Shown here: positions 51,320-60,099 of the stretch, piece by piece | Position numbering within the stretch: the first letter of the stretch is position 1 | How the letters are laid out: every line of letters begins with the position of its first letter | Source: Acidobacteriaceae bacterium | GTDB lineage: Bacteria; Acidobacteriota; Terriglobia; Terriglobales; Acidobacteriaceae | Direction of reading: 5' to 3' | Assembly: GCA_003140075.1 (NCBI GenBank) | Contig: PLIO01000145.1 | Location: 1-64,000, forward strand | Length of the DNA: 64,000 nt | Notes under the pieces: model-generated | What the model was told of the DNA's origin: nothing | Database searches by the model: none | The model's input: only the letters and a program-made list of their open reading frames with translations | Made by a program: the position numbers and the translations under genes

Positions 51320-53794
51320 CTACTCGTAGCGCAGCGCCACCATGGGATCCACCTTGGCCGCCCGTCGCGCAGGAACATAGCTTGCCGCCGTAGCGAACCC
51401 AATTAGCAGCAACGCTGCCGCCAGGAAGGTAGCAGGGTCAGCAGGAGAGATCCCAAAGAGCAGTTGCGCTATGACTTGACGGAGGGTCCAGGCTCCTGCT
51501 AGTCCAGTGATCGCTCCAACCATGGCCATCCACAAGGCCTGCCTAATGACCATCCACAACACATCCGACCGTTCTGCGCCCAGGGCCATCCGCAAGCCGA
51601 TTTCGTTTGTGCGCTGCGCAACCACATAAGAGACCACTCCATAAACACCGATTCCTGCCAGCACGACTCCGAACGTTGCAAACAATGCGAGTAGGCTGGT
51701 GGTATATCGGCGGTCTGCGGTCTGCCCCCGCATAATCTGATCCATGGTCGAAACTTCTGCGAACGGAAGATCGGCGTCCAAAGAGTGGAGCTGCATCCGA
51801 ATCGGCGGAGCAAGTTGCATTGGATCCAGACTGGTGCGAACGATTAAGTACTTGAAACCGGCATTCAGCTCGGGCGTTTGGCGGAAGAGAGTGTTGATGT
51901 GCGGCAACGGGGACAGTGCCAGTCCGCGGTTCATGGAATTCGCGAGCACACCGATAATAGTGAATGGAGTGGTCGACGCACTGGAGGCGAGGATCGGATT
52001 GAAGCCCATGCGAATCCGCTTCCCAACCGCGTCCTCAGTTGGAAAGTATCGATCTGCGAATGCCTGATTTACCAACGCCACGGGCAGGCTGGTCTCGGTA
52101 TCTGAATCCGAAAAGTTGCGCCCCCGAAGCAGAGGAATTCCAAGCGTATGAAGATAATGCGAGTCCGTAACATTGAATGCGGCAGAGGGCGTTTCTTCCA
52201 GTCGCGATACGGGCCGGCCTACGCTGGTGAAATTTTCCGTCCACTGATCGTCGAAGGGGTAGGCGGCACTGATCACTGCGTCCTGTACTCCCGGCAATTG
52301 GCGAACGCGCGCCACGTATTCGTCGCAAAAACGGGTGATGCTGCTGGGATTGGGGTATCTAACCGATGGCAGAAAAAAATGGGTTCTCAGCAAATGATCT
52401 ACGCGAAAACCGAGCTGCTGATCCTGCAAGCGCACAAGACTCTGAATCAGAAGCCCGGTGCCAACTAATAGCATCACCGCGAGCGCCAACTCACCGGCAA
52501 CAAATGCATGCCTCAGCCGGCTCTTGCCTCGTGCAGCGATGTTCGACCGTCCGCCCTCCTTGAATGCCTCTGACGGATTTACCCTCAGGCTGATCCAAGC
52601 AGGAAGGGTTCCGAAAACTAAGCTGCTCGCCACTGAAATTACGAATCCAAACGTGAGAACGCGAAGATCGAGTCTCACCTGAGCAAGCTGAGACAGTTGG
52701 GCGGGATGAATGCGAGCGATTAACGCGCAGGCGCCCCATGCCAGTGCGCAGCCGATAATTCCCCCGAACATCCCGAGCGTCAGATTTTCGGCCATGAATT
52801 GCCGAATCAGGGCAGATCGTTCCGCGCCCATTGCGACCCTTACCGCGATTTCTCGAGTGCGGCTGGAGTTTCTTGCCAATAACAAGTTCGCGACGTTCGA
52901 GCAGGCAATCAGAAGAATTAAGATTACCGCGCCCATCAGCAGCAGGATGACCGAGCGTAAAGCGGCGACCCGCTCTTCCCGTAGCGAATGAAGGACTACA
53001 CCTACGCCGCGGTCCAGCGGATATTCGGCAGCGAGATTTCGTGCAATTCGCTGAAGGTCGGCACTCGCCTCCTGAATGCTGACCCCAGGTTTCAGCCGGC
53101 CGATCGCGCCCCAACCGCGCGAGCCACGTTCGCTTTCCTTCCATACTGTCTCACTAGCCGCAATATACGGCACGAATGGGCTCCACAGCTCGACCTTGCC
53201 CTGTGTCGCGTTGCCGAACAATTCGGGAACTTCGCCCGGCATTACGCCGATAATCGTGTAAGGCTCATCATTGATCCGAATGGTATTGCCAAGTATGGAA
53301 GGATCGCCATGAAACCGCGTGCGCCAGAAGTCATAACCGAGAATCGCCTCGAACTGATTTCCCCATCGATTCTCTTCATCCTTAAACAAACGCCCCAGCA
53401 AAGGCTTGATGCCCAGCACCGCGAAGTATTCCGCTGGGACCAGCCCTACCCGCATCTGCTCCGGCTCGATCGATCCGCTGCCGGTGCTGACATTCTTCGG
53501 CCAAATGTCATAGACGGCAACCTTCTCGAAAGTGTGGTTCTGGTCGGCAAAATCCCGAACGTCCATTGGAGACGGGCCGGGTAACACGCGGTCACCCTGG
53601 GTTGCTAAGATTCTGACTAAGCGGTCAGGATTGGGAAATGGTAATGGCTGTAGCAGGACAACATTTACCACTCCGAACATCGTCGTGCTTGCTCCAACGC
53701 CCAGAGCTAACGTCAGCGCGGCTACCGCAGTGAAGCCGGGGCTTTTGCGCAGTTGGCGCAGTGCGTAGCGACCGTCCTGGATTAGGCCGCTCAT
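51320..53794 (-). CDS. Fused FtsX/MacB-type ABC permease (acidobacterial duplicated permease)
   Basis: An 824-residue inner-membrane protein. It begins MSGLIQDGRYALRQLRKSPGFTAVAALTLALG, the hallmark of the acidobacterial 'ADOP' permeases. A MacB_PCD periplasmic domain follows, then an FtsX block (VILLLMGAVILILLIACSNVANLLLA), a second MacB_PCD domain, and a second FtsX block (LALFATFGVVLAGIGVYGVVSYVVA). Each half equals one MacB subunit, so one chain can form the full permease. It ends VDPMVALRYE, as is usual. It overlaps the upstream ATPase by four bases. MacB-type pumps move substrates within the periplasm to TolC. Confidence 0.93.
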   Translation of the reverse strand: MSGLIQDGRYALRQLRKSPGFTAVAALTLALGVGASTTMFGVVNVVLLQPLPFPNPDRLVRILATQGDRVLPGPSPMDVRDFADQNHTFEKVAVYDIWPKNVSTGSGSIEPEQMRVGLVPAEYFAVLGIKPLLGRLFKDEENRWGNQFEAILGYDFWRTRFHGDPSILGNTIRINDEPYTIIGVMPGEVPELFGNATQGKVELWSPFVPYIAASETVWKESERGSRGWGAIGRLKPGVSIQEASADLQRIARNLAAEYPLDRGVGVVLHSLREERVAALRSVILLLMGAVILILLIACSNVANLLLARNSSRTREIAVRVAMGAERSALIRQFMAENLTLGMFGGIIGCALAWGACALIARIHPAQLSQLAQVRLDLRVLTFGFVISVASSLVFGTLPAWISLRVNPSEAFKEGGRSNIAARGKSRLRHAFVAGELALAVMLLVGTGLLIQSLVRLQDQQLGFRVDHLLRTHFFLPSVRYPNPSSITRFCDEYVARVRQLPGVQDAVISAAYPFDDQWTENFTSVGRPVSRLEETPSAAFNVTDSHYLHTLGIPLLRGRNFSDSDTETSLPVALVNQAFADRYFPTEDAVGKRIRMGFNPILASSASTTPFTIIGVLANSMNRGLALSPLPHINTLFRQTPELNAGFKYLIVRTSLDPMQLAPPIRMQLHSLDADLPFAEVSTMDQIMRGQTADRRYTTSLLALFATFGVVLAGIGVYGVVSYVVAQRTNEIGLRMALGAERSDVLWMVIRQALWMAMVGAITGLAGAWTLRQVIAQLLFGISPADPATFLAAALLLIGFATAASYVPARRAAKVDPMVALRYE

Positions 53795-54516
53795 GCATGC
53801 ACGTCCGCCATGAGCTTTTTCAGTTCTTCTTCCGCAACCACCTTGCCGTCAAACAGATGCACTTCCCGCTGGGCATGCTTGGCAAAGCGCGGGTCGTGGG
53901 TCACCATGCAGATTGTCGCTCCGTCGCGGTGCAAATTCTGCAGCAATTCCATGACGGCTTCGCCGTTGTGTGAATCGAGGTTTCCGGTTGGTTCGTCTGC
54001 CAGCAGAATCGAAGGATGTCCGGCAAGCGCGCGCGCCACTGCGACGCGCTGTTGTTGTCCTCCGCTGAGCTGCGACGGATAGTGACGCACGCGATGCGCC
54101 ATGCCCACGCGTTCCAGGGATTCCATCACTCGTTTCTTGCGATCGGCCGACGGCATTTTCTGGCGGTAGGTCAGCGGCAGCTCTACATTCTCGTAAACCG
54201 TGAGATCGCCAATCAGATTGAAACTCTGAAAGATGAATCCTATCTCCTGGTTGCGGATGCGGGAGCGCTGCGCAAAATCCAGGTTCTCAACCGGTTGGTT
54301 GTTCAAGCGGTAGTTCCCGCCGGTTGGAGTATCCAGCAAACCAATAATCGAGAGCAGCGTCGATTTGCCGCAACCCGACGGGCCGGACATGGCCACGTAC
54401 TCCCCTTTCCGAATGGCTAGATGAACCCCTGACAGTGCGTGGGTCTCCACTTCATCGGTGTAGAAGACTTTCGTCAGGTTCTCAATCTCGATTAGCGGTT
54501 GTCGTTCGTCAATCAT
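53791..54516 (-). CDS. ABC transporter ATPase, MacB/LolD-type (first of the operon)
   Basis: A 241-residue ATPase. Walker A GPSGCGKST, signature LSGGQQQRVAVARAL, Walker B ILLADEPTGNLD and switch His in VTHDP. IGFIFQSFNLIGDLTVYENVELPL marks the MacB-type subgroup. It lies directly between the HlyD adaptor (22-base gap) and the fused permease (ATGA overlap), so it is the likely engine of that permease. Confidence 0.93.
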   Translation of the reverse strand: MIDERQPLIEIENLTKVFYTDEVETHALSGVHLAIRKGEYVAMSGPSGCGKSTLLSIIGLLDTPTGGNYRLNNQPVENLDFAQRSRIRNQEIGFIFQSFNLIGDLTVYENVELPLTYRQKMPSADRKKRVMESLERVGMAHRVRHYPSQLSGGQQQRVAVARALAGHPSILLADEPTGNLDSHNGEAVMELLQNLHRDGATICMVTHDPRFAKHAQREVHLFDGKVVAEEELKKLMADVHA

Positions 54517-54538
54517 GGTTTGCCTCGAATGTTTACCA

Positions 54539-55798
54539 TTAATTTAGCCGGACACGGTCGGTGTTGTCGGATCGTGACATGTCGGACAGAATCACAGTGT
54601 CGCCTGCCTGCAAGCCTTCAAGAATCTGGATCGAATTCACCGAGGCGCGCCCAACTTTCACGGGAACACGGACCGCGCCTTTGCCGTCGGGATCGAGTTT
54701 GAACAGGCTGATCGTACTGCTTTCCTGACCGAACGCGGGACGGCCGACGTAAAGGACATCGTCGAGATGTTCCAGGTCGATGGTTCCGTCCACGCTCAAG
54801 TCGGGCCGAGCTCCTTTGGGGAGTTCCCCGGTGAGCGTCACATCTACGGTAACGGTGCCGTTCTGAACGGCCGGATCGACGCGCATCACGGTCCCGGCAA
54901 CGGTTCCATTGTGCGTGTCCACCTGCGCCGGTTGTCCGATCTGCACATCCCGTGCCTGCGTCTCGGCGACCTTCAACTCTGCGATCAGATGGTTTGGCTG
55001 GACGACCTTCGCCAGCATCGTGCCCGGCAGCACATGTTGCCCCACCTGCAGCGGCAAGTCGACCAGAACCCCTTCGATTCCCGCGCGAACCTTCAGGGCG
55101 TCTAACTGCTTCTGCTTGAGCTCGGCGAGAGCGCGGATCTGATCCACTTTGGCCTGCTGTTCGGCAAGCTGCGATTCAATCGCCTTTTGGCCGATATCCA
55201 ACCGTTCGCCCTCAATGTTGTTGCGCGTGGTGAGTTCGTCGGCTCTGCTCTTCGAATTCTTGTAGGCGATGCCGGAAATCACGCCCAGGTCGTACAGTGC
55301 CTTATCGGTTTCCGATTGCAGCTTCGCCTGGCTGTAATCCGCGTTCACCGTGGCAGCCCCGGCCTTTTGGTTCATCAGATCGCTCTGCAGTCTGACCCGC
55401 AGACTCTGATATTCAGCTTCCGCGGCCTTCAATTGAAGTTCGGCATCGACTGCAGCCTGCTCCACTTGCGGATTACTCATCTCCAACAAAATGGTGTCCG
55501 CCTTCACTTGCGAACCGGGCAGCATACGAATCCGAACCACGGTCGCTTCCGTCTCTGCCGGTATTTGACGGGTAAACTCCTGGCTGGGAATCAGGGAGCC
55601 CAGTCCTCGGACCTGGCGCAGCATGGAACCGCGCTTCACGGTGTCGGTCCAAACGGTACTGCGTTCCACCTCGGGCGCCGCCGGCTTCAGTCGCGAGACG
55701 CCGATGGTGACACCGACAAGCAGCACGCAGCCGACGGCCAGCCACACGATTTGCCGTCGTCGCTTCTGGCGTTTGAATTCAGGCCGGGAGATGTCCAT
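54539..55798 (-). CDS. HlyD/MacA-type periplasmic adaptor
   Basis: A 419-residue membrane-fusion protein with one N-terminal helix (IVWLAVGCVLLVGVTIGV). A lipoyl half (TVVRIRMLPGSQVKADTILLEM), a long coiled coil (AAEAEYQSLRVRLQSDLMNQ and on to about residue 245), and the second half (VDLPLQVGQHVLPGTMLAKV) follow. It joins the ABC permease with TolC. I take ATG 55798 as start, because the longer frame to 55852 adds only a segment without signal. It is the first gene of the operon; a sigma-54-like promoter lies immediately upstream. Confidence 0.9.
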   Translation of the reverse strand: MDISRPEFKRQKRRRQIVWLAVGCVLLVGVTIGVSRLKPAAPEVERSTVWTDTVKRGSMLRQVRGLGSLIPSQEFTRQIPAETEATVVRIRMLPGSQVKADTILLEMSNPQVEQAAVDAELQLKAAEAEYQSLRVRLQSDLMNQKAGAATVNADYSQAKLQSETDKALYDLGVISGIAYKNSKSRADELTTRNNIEGERLDIGQKAIESQLAEQQAKVDQIRALAELKQKQLDALKVRAGIEGVLVDLPLQVGQHVLPGTMLAKVVQPNHLIAELKVAETQARDVQIGQPAQVDTHNGTVAGTVMRVDPAVQNGTVTVDVTLTGELPKGARPDLSVDGTIDLEHLDDVLYVGRPAFGQESSTISLFKLDPDGKGAVRVPVKVGRASVNSIQILEGLQAGDTVILSDMSRSDNTDRVRLN

Positions 55799-55811
55799 CG
55801 CTAAACATGAT

Positions 55812-55825
55812 GCAAGAATTGGACC
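55812..55825 (-). promoter_or_regulatory. Candidate sigma-54 promoter of the efflux operon
   Basis: On the minus strand AGGTCCAATTCTTGCA gives GG, ten bases, GC, the exact sigma-54 spacing, with TTGC at -12. The -24 part (GGTCC) is imperfect. Transcription would begin near 55800, only about two bases before the proposed start codon, which weakens the case. Confidence 0.4.
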
Positions 55826-55919
55826 TATGCGCAGGGAGTCTATACTATTCAAAACGCTAAGACGTGGAGGTTCAGGGCAGTTCCCCGGGGGCTCAAGAAT
55901 GTCCGCTTACAAAATCGAG

Positions 55920-55935
55920 TGTCCATAACTGGACA
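55920..55935. promoter_or_regulatory. Palindrome TGTCCA-N4-TGGACA, candidate regulator site
   Basis: TGTCCATAACTGGACA is a perfect 6-bp inverted repeat with a 4-base spacer, about 95-110 bases upstream of the sigma-54-like element. Enhancer-binding proteins typically bind at such a distance, so it could be the site for the operon's own NtrC-type regulator. Confidence 0.45.
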
Positions 55936-56005
55936 GCGCCAGAACTACTCAAACTCCGCCGTTGCGAATGAACCAGAGAACCACATGTCTGCCCTATTCG
56001 CTCTT

Positions 56006-57682
56006 TCAGCCCAATTGCAAAAAATCGTCGGTAACGAAGTACCCACCGAAAATTCCGGACCATCCATCACGACGGTCAAGAGCAGGCGGCTTCACGTCAC
56101 CGGCTCGCCGCCCGTTTCCCACGGCTACTGACAGGTAAGTTTCAGCTGCGGTTTGGGCGCGAAACACACGAACCAGGGAAAGTTGTCCCAGTTCTCGCGC
56201 ATAGTGGTAATGGAAATTGCTGCGGAGGCCCTTATCAATACGTGCGGCCGCGTGGGCCAGCACCTCATCCGACCCAATGGCATCGGTGTAAAGCACATAG
56301 CCCGCAGGCAGACCAACGGTGTGGCATGCCAGCATGGCAAACGAAGGCGTCATCGCCAGCGAGTCAAACACATCTCGCAAAACTTCGGAGACGTGAGCTT
56401 CATTCAGCTTCTCTCCAAACCAGTCGGAGACATGGCCGCTCCGCCCCAAGAAGCGCACAAGTGGACACTCGTGAAAGTGTCCGGTAACTTCCACCATGTC
56501 CTGCAAGAGATAACGATAGAGACCACCGCCGGTAGTCAGCACCACGGTGTAACGCTGTCCGCGATCGATTTGGTGCGCCAACTGAGGACTCGCGGGATCG
56601 ACTTCCCCACTGGAGTCGACAGGAAGAAATTCCAGAAAATGCGACCGCACAGCCAGAGCTGCATCCGCCTGCCCGACCATGGGAAATGAAACCATGCCTT
56701 CAGTCGCGATGAGTCCCTTGCCCTGGATCCGGGCGTGCGGAAACAGTGTTCTCAGACGCGCAGCAGGCGCGGCGGCGTTAGCGTCCGTCCAGCAACTGAT
56801 GTGAAGAAGATCCGGCCATAATCTGGCGTGCCGTTCCGCCGGGTTGGACGACCGCAGCGCCGCACGCAGATCTGCAGCCCGGCGCCTTTCCGGGCACATC
56901 AACCAACGAAGACCGTCCGGCAAACCCCTGTTGGAGCGAACGGTTCCCCGCTCCAGATCGTGGGCCAGTTCATCGCCCCACTCCGGCAAATGATCTACCA
57001 GTAAAGACAGGAAAGTCGGGTTCCACACGGAGATCGGTCTTAGTTTGGAAGCCCGGATAAGAAACAGCAACGTCAGATACTGAAATGTTTCCATGTCAGA
57101 GACTTTGCGCAGCTCACTGGGCACAGCCATGACGGCGCGCAATAAGCGTCGCTGCCAGCCGCCTACATATGCTGCGTCGTCCTCAAAACCAATCGGAATG
57201 CCAGCTGGCGTCCGGCTATCCGGAGTGGTCGCCGGACTGATGGACCAATAAGCCTGCCCGGAAAGCAGCGCTGGGTTATGCAGGAAAAGATTGGCGATCC
57301 AGGGGCGGATTCCTCTTTGAAACTCACGCTGCAAGGAGCGGGTATACGGAATCAATTTGGCGGCGCCTGAGGATCCGCTGGTCGGCTCGAAGAGCCGGAC
57401 GCGCTCACGGGTAAGAACGTCGGGACATCCTGTGCTGACGCAGTCGATCCATCCCTGATATCCGTCGTAATCCCGGAGAGGTACTCTTTGTTGGTATTCG
57501 TGGACAGAATGGATGGAAGAAAAATTGTGCGACCGCCCGAACTCGGTCTCGGCGTTCGCAGCCAGCACGTGCCTCAGCAACGTCTGCTGTTCGTGCTCAA
57601 CCCGCGTCGCAGCGCCACGGAAGCGGGCGGCCTCCGCAAGGCAACCGGCCAACCACAGCGAGTTTGCGAGCTCACAAATCAT
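56006..57682 (-). CDS. GH3-family acyl-acid amido synthetase-like protein
   Basis: A 558-residue cytosolic enzyme of the GH3 group in the adenylate-forming superfamily. LRHVLAANAETEFGRSHNFS and VPLRDYDGYQGWIDCV are typical N-terminal segments; LFEPTSGSSGAAKLIPYT is the nucleotide-binding loop; YTVVLTTGGGLYRYLLQDMVEV is the second ATP motif; VRFLGRSGHVSDWFGEKLNEAHV is the hinge. Plant relatives activate a carboxylic acid as AMP ester and join it to an amino acid. Bacterial members are poorly known. It ends a six-gene operon; its start overlaps the desaturase gene's stop by four bases. Amide formation on a fatty or polyketide acid is inference. Confidence 0.87.
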   Translation of the reverse strand: MICELANSLWLAGCLAEAARFRGAATRVEHEQQTLLRHVLAANAETEFGRSHNFSSIHSVHEYQQRVPLRDYDGYQGWIDCVSTGCPDVLTRERVRLFEPTSGSSGAAKLIPYTRSLQREFQRGIRPWIANLFLHNPALLSGQAYWSISPATTPDSRTPAGIPIGFEDDAAYVGGWQRRLLRAVMAVPSELRKVSDMETFQYLTLLFLIRASKLRPISVWNPTFLSLLVDHLPEWGDELAHDLERGTVRSNRGLPDGLRWLMCPERRRAADLRAALRSSNPAERHARLWPDLLHISCWTDANAAAPAARLRTLFPHARIQGKGLIATEGMVSFPMVGQADAALAVRSHFLEFLPVDSSGEVDPASPQLAHQIDRGQRYTVVLTTGGGLYRYLLQDMVEVTGHFHECPLVRFLGRSGHVSDWFGEKLNEAHVSEVLRDVFDSLAMTPSFAMLACHTVGLPAGYVLYTDAIGSDEVLAHAAARIDKGLRSNFHYHYARELGQLSLVRVFRAQTAAETYLSVAVGNGRRAGDVKPPALDRRDGWSGIFGGYFVTDDFLQLG

Positions 57683-59283
57683 GTGGACTTTTCTGCGGGA
57701 GATTCCAGGCCGATCGGCGTTTCATCCAGCCGGGGTGTAGCGCGAAGGAACCTGGCGAGGAACCCCAGATAACTGCGCCCCGAAACCACACGCGGTAACC
57801 GCAGCCAAATCAGCCGATGCAAGCGCGGCAGGTGATAGCTGGGCACCTCGGGGAAGAGGTGATGTTCCAGATGATAGTTCTCGTGCAGGAGGAAAAATCC
57901 CACCAGTGGATTTGGAAGAATGGTCCGGCTGGCGATATAGGGGTCGGAAGCGTCTGTGATTCCGTGCTGGGTAAAGCCGCGGATGGCGGTGAAAATCGCG
58001 ACAATAAGCAACGGAGCCAGCCATGCTACCAAGAGCAGATGCCCGGGCACGAGCCGCCACAACACGCTGTAGGCTGTCAGCAAGAAAAGGTATTCGGCCA
58101 GGATGTGGCGGCGATCCTCGCCGGTGCCATATTTCAGAGCGAGCACTGGAATCAGCGCGAGATATAACACCGGCCCCACGGTCAGGCGCGTAAAGTGAAG
58201 AGACCAAAGCAGCGCACGGGGACGCGGAAGATAGTTCTGGTAATCATCCGGATCGCGCGCATCACCAAGAAACCTGTGGTGCCGCGTGTGCATTACCCGG
58301 TACGCGGAATAAGACATGAGAAAGGATGCGCCCAATAGCACGGAGCCCATCCTGTTCCATCGCCGGTTCGGAAACAGGCTGGAGTGCATACCATCATGCA
58401 TCAGCAGCACGAACGCATTCAGTGCTAGCGCTGTGACCGGAACGCCAGCAGCAAGCAAGAACGATTGGGAGTTCGTCCAGCCGGTCACCGTCAGCCACAC
58501 GCCGCAAACTCCGAATGCGAGAAAGAGGGCAAAGTCCAGTGCACGCTTGCGCCAATCTTGCGTGGCGAGCCTCGCCACTTCGCCTTCGAAACCGCTAGAC
58601 ATATCCTCTCTTGCGCGCAGAGTTGCCTGCAAGGCCTCGCACTCCAACGACTCTTCGCGTCGCTCTCTGAAAAGCGCCACAAACGCACCCCAGCCAAGCG
58701 CGGCACCGGCACAAATATCCACGAACGCATGCCGCTTGGTTAGCAAGGTCGAAGCCAGAATCAGCACAACCCAGCCCCAGAGCGCAAATCGGAACTTCCA
58801 GTTCTTGACCAGGCGCGTGCAACACAATGCGCAGTAGACCGCGAGTGACGCGTGCAGGGACGGGATAGCATTCCCATTCGTATCTGCGGCGAGAACGATT
58901 CTTAGCAATGGATCGGTAACCTGGGAAGAAGAAATCTGCGTGGCAATTGCGGTCGGCCAGAAAACGAAAACCACTTGGGACGCCAGCACGATCCAGCCAA
59001 AACCGAAAGCCATTTGGCGGAGATCGACGGAATCGCGAACCAGCAACAGTGGCAATGGCAATAGCAGATATAGCGAAACGTACCACCATATCGCGAGCGG
59101 GAAAAATGGTATCGTTCGATCAATCCAGGTGAGCGGCACCGGCGCTGGAGTAAACAAAAGGTAATGTTCGATCAAGAAGTAAGGCACGGTTACGAACAGG
59201 CCAAGCGCAAGGCCGAGCCCTGCCTTCCGAATTTTTGTCGGCGCTAACATCGTCATCCCGGCAGCATTGTCGCGCAGTCTCAT
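57679..59283 (-). CDS. Fusion of PAP2-type phosphatase and fatty acid desaturase
   Basis: A 534-residue integral membrane protein. The N-terminal part (about 1-205) has five or six helices and PAP2/Aur1-like motifs: IPSLHAS (His144) and KRHAFVDICAG (His185), the catalytic pair for phosphate transfer. The C-terminal part (about 245-520) is a fatty acid desaturase/hydroxylase with all three His boxes: HDGMH (296-300), HTRHH (332-336) and HENYHLEHH (467-475), which bind a di-iron centre. I know of no common protein with this order. It implies one chain that both dephosphorylates or transfers a lipid head group and oxidises an acyl chain. AAGGAG precedes the start. It lies three bases after the preceding gene. 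Confidence 0.85.
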   Translation of the reverse strand: MRLRDNAAGMTMLAPTKIRKAGLGLALGLFVTVPYFLIEHYLLFTPAPVPLTWIDRTIPFFPLAIWWYVSLYLLLPLPLLLVRDSVDLRQMAFGFGWIVLASQVVFVFWPTAIATQISSSQVTDPLLRIVLAADTNGNAIPSLHASLAVYCALCCTRLVKNWKFRFALWGWVVLILASTLLTKRHAFVDICAGAALGWGAFVALFRERREESLECEALQATLRAREDMSSGFEGEVARLATQDWRKRALDFALFLAFGVCGVWLTVTGWTNSQSFLLAAGVPVTALALNAFVLLMHDGMHSSLFPNRRWNRMGSVLLGASFLMSYSAYRVMHTRHHRFLGDARDPDDYQNYLPRPRALLWSLHFTRLTVGPVLYLALIPVLALKYGTGEDRRHILAEYLFLLTAYSVLWRLVPGHLLLVAWLAPLLIVAIFTAIRGFTQHGITDASDPYIASRTILPNPLVGFFLLHENYHLEHHLFPEVPSYHLPRLHRLIWLRLPRVVSGRSYLGFLARFLRATPRLDETPIGLESPAEKST

Positions 59284-59286
59284 CGC

Positions 59287-60099
59287 TTAACTGCTCCTTG
59301 CGCGTACTCCAACCATTCGCTCACCGGCGCGAGTCAGATTGGAGCGGGAAATTTCCGTCAGGCATGCGAGTTCGTCGCCATCCGCATGCCCTGGATTCAT
59401 TCTTGTGAAGAAGGCCACATGCGAATCGCGCAGGCGTTGCTCCGTCACTTCCGCCACTCCGGGACGCAACGGCGTGGCAGGCCTTAGCCGAACAATGCCT
59501 GAGTCGGGCCGGAATTGACTACCGAACTTCTGTTGGCCAAGCGTATTGAGAATCTTCTGCACATCAGGCGGTGTTGGAACATTCGGATTCGGATAAAACT
59601 CACGAAAGAAAACAGGCAGGAAACGCCAGGTCCTGTATCCAGAGCAGATGAGAAACCAGTACACGCGCGTGGTGGGAGACTGCAATCGAATGAGATCAGC
59701 TTCGGCAAAAATCGTTTGGCTCCAGAGCCGGCTCAACAAAGTATCGCCCCAGTATTCGCGGGCAATGATCGTGTCTCCCGAAAAGAAGGCAACTATCTTC
59801 TCTTCATTGATGCAAGTGGCGATGCGCATGAAGGTGGAGAAGCCTCGAATACGCCCGCCCTCCGCATCGCGCAACAGGACTACACCTTCTTTCTCGCTAA
59901 GGTCAGATTCGAATTGGGCGCGGTTTGTACCCATGAAGTATGACGCGAGCAAGGCATACATTTCGTCACGCTCGCCAGCCGTGAGGCTCCCGCGGGGAAC
60001 CACCGAGCCTGCCAGACGATGATCGCTCCGCGGCTGCTCGCTTCGAAAATCAGAGGGTGGCTGCGTCAACGTAGACAGGGCGCCGATCAAGTTGTTCAT
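59287..60099 (-). CDS. Putative acyltransferase-like protein, family not recognised
   Basis: A 270-residue protein. I chose ATG 60099 because GGAGGT lies eight bases upstream; the first 50 bases overlap the 3' end of the GNAT gene, so translation is coupled. The segment LTAGERDEMYALLASYFMGTNRAQFESDLSEK followed by GVVLLRDAEGGRIRGFSTF looks like the N-terminal half of a GNAT fold, but no acetyl-CoA loop is clear. YPNPNVPTPPDVQ and the C-terminal part are unlike anything I know. Position in the operon suggests an acyl-transfer role (inference). Confidence 0.65.
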   Translation of the reverse strand: MNNLIGALSTLTQPPSDFRSEQPRSDHRLAGSVVPRGSLTAGERDEMYALLASYFMGTNRAQFESDLSEKEGVVLLRDAEGGRIRGFSTFMRIATCINEEKIVAFFSGDTIIAREYWGDTLLSRLWSQTIFAEADLIRLQSPTTRVYWFLICSGYRTWRFLPVFFREFYPNPNVPTPPDVQKILNTLGQQKFGSQFRPDSGIVRLRPATPLRPGVAEVTEQRLRDSHVAFFTRMNPGHADGDELACLTEISRSNLTRAGERMVGVRARSS

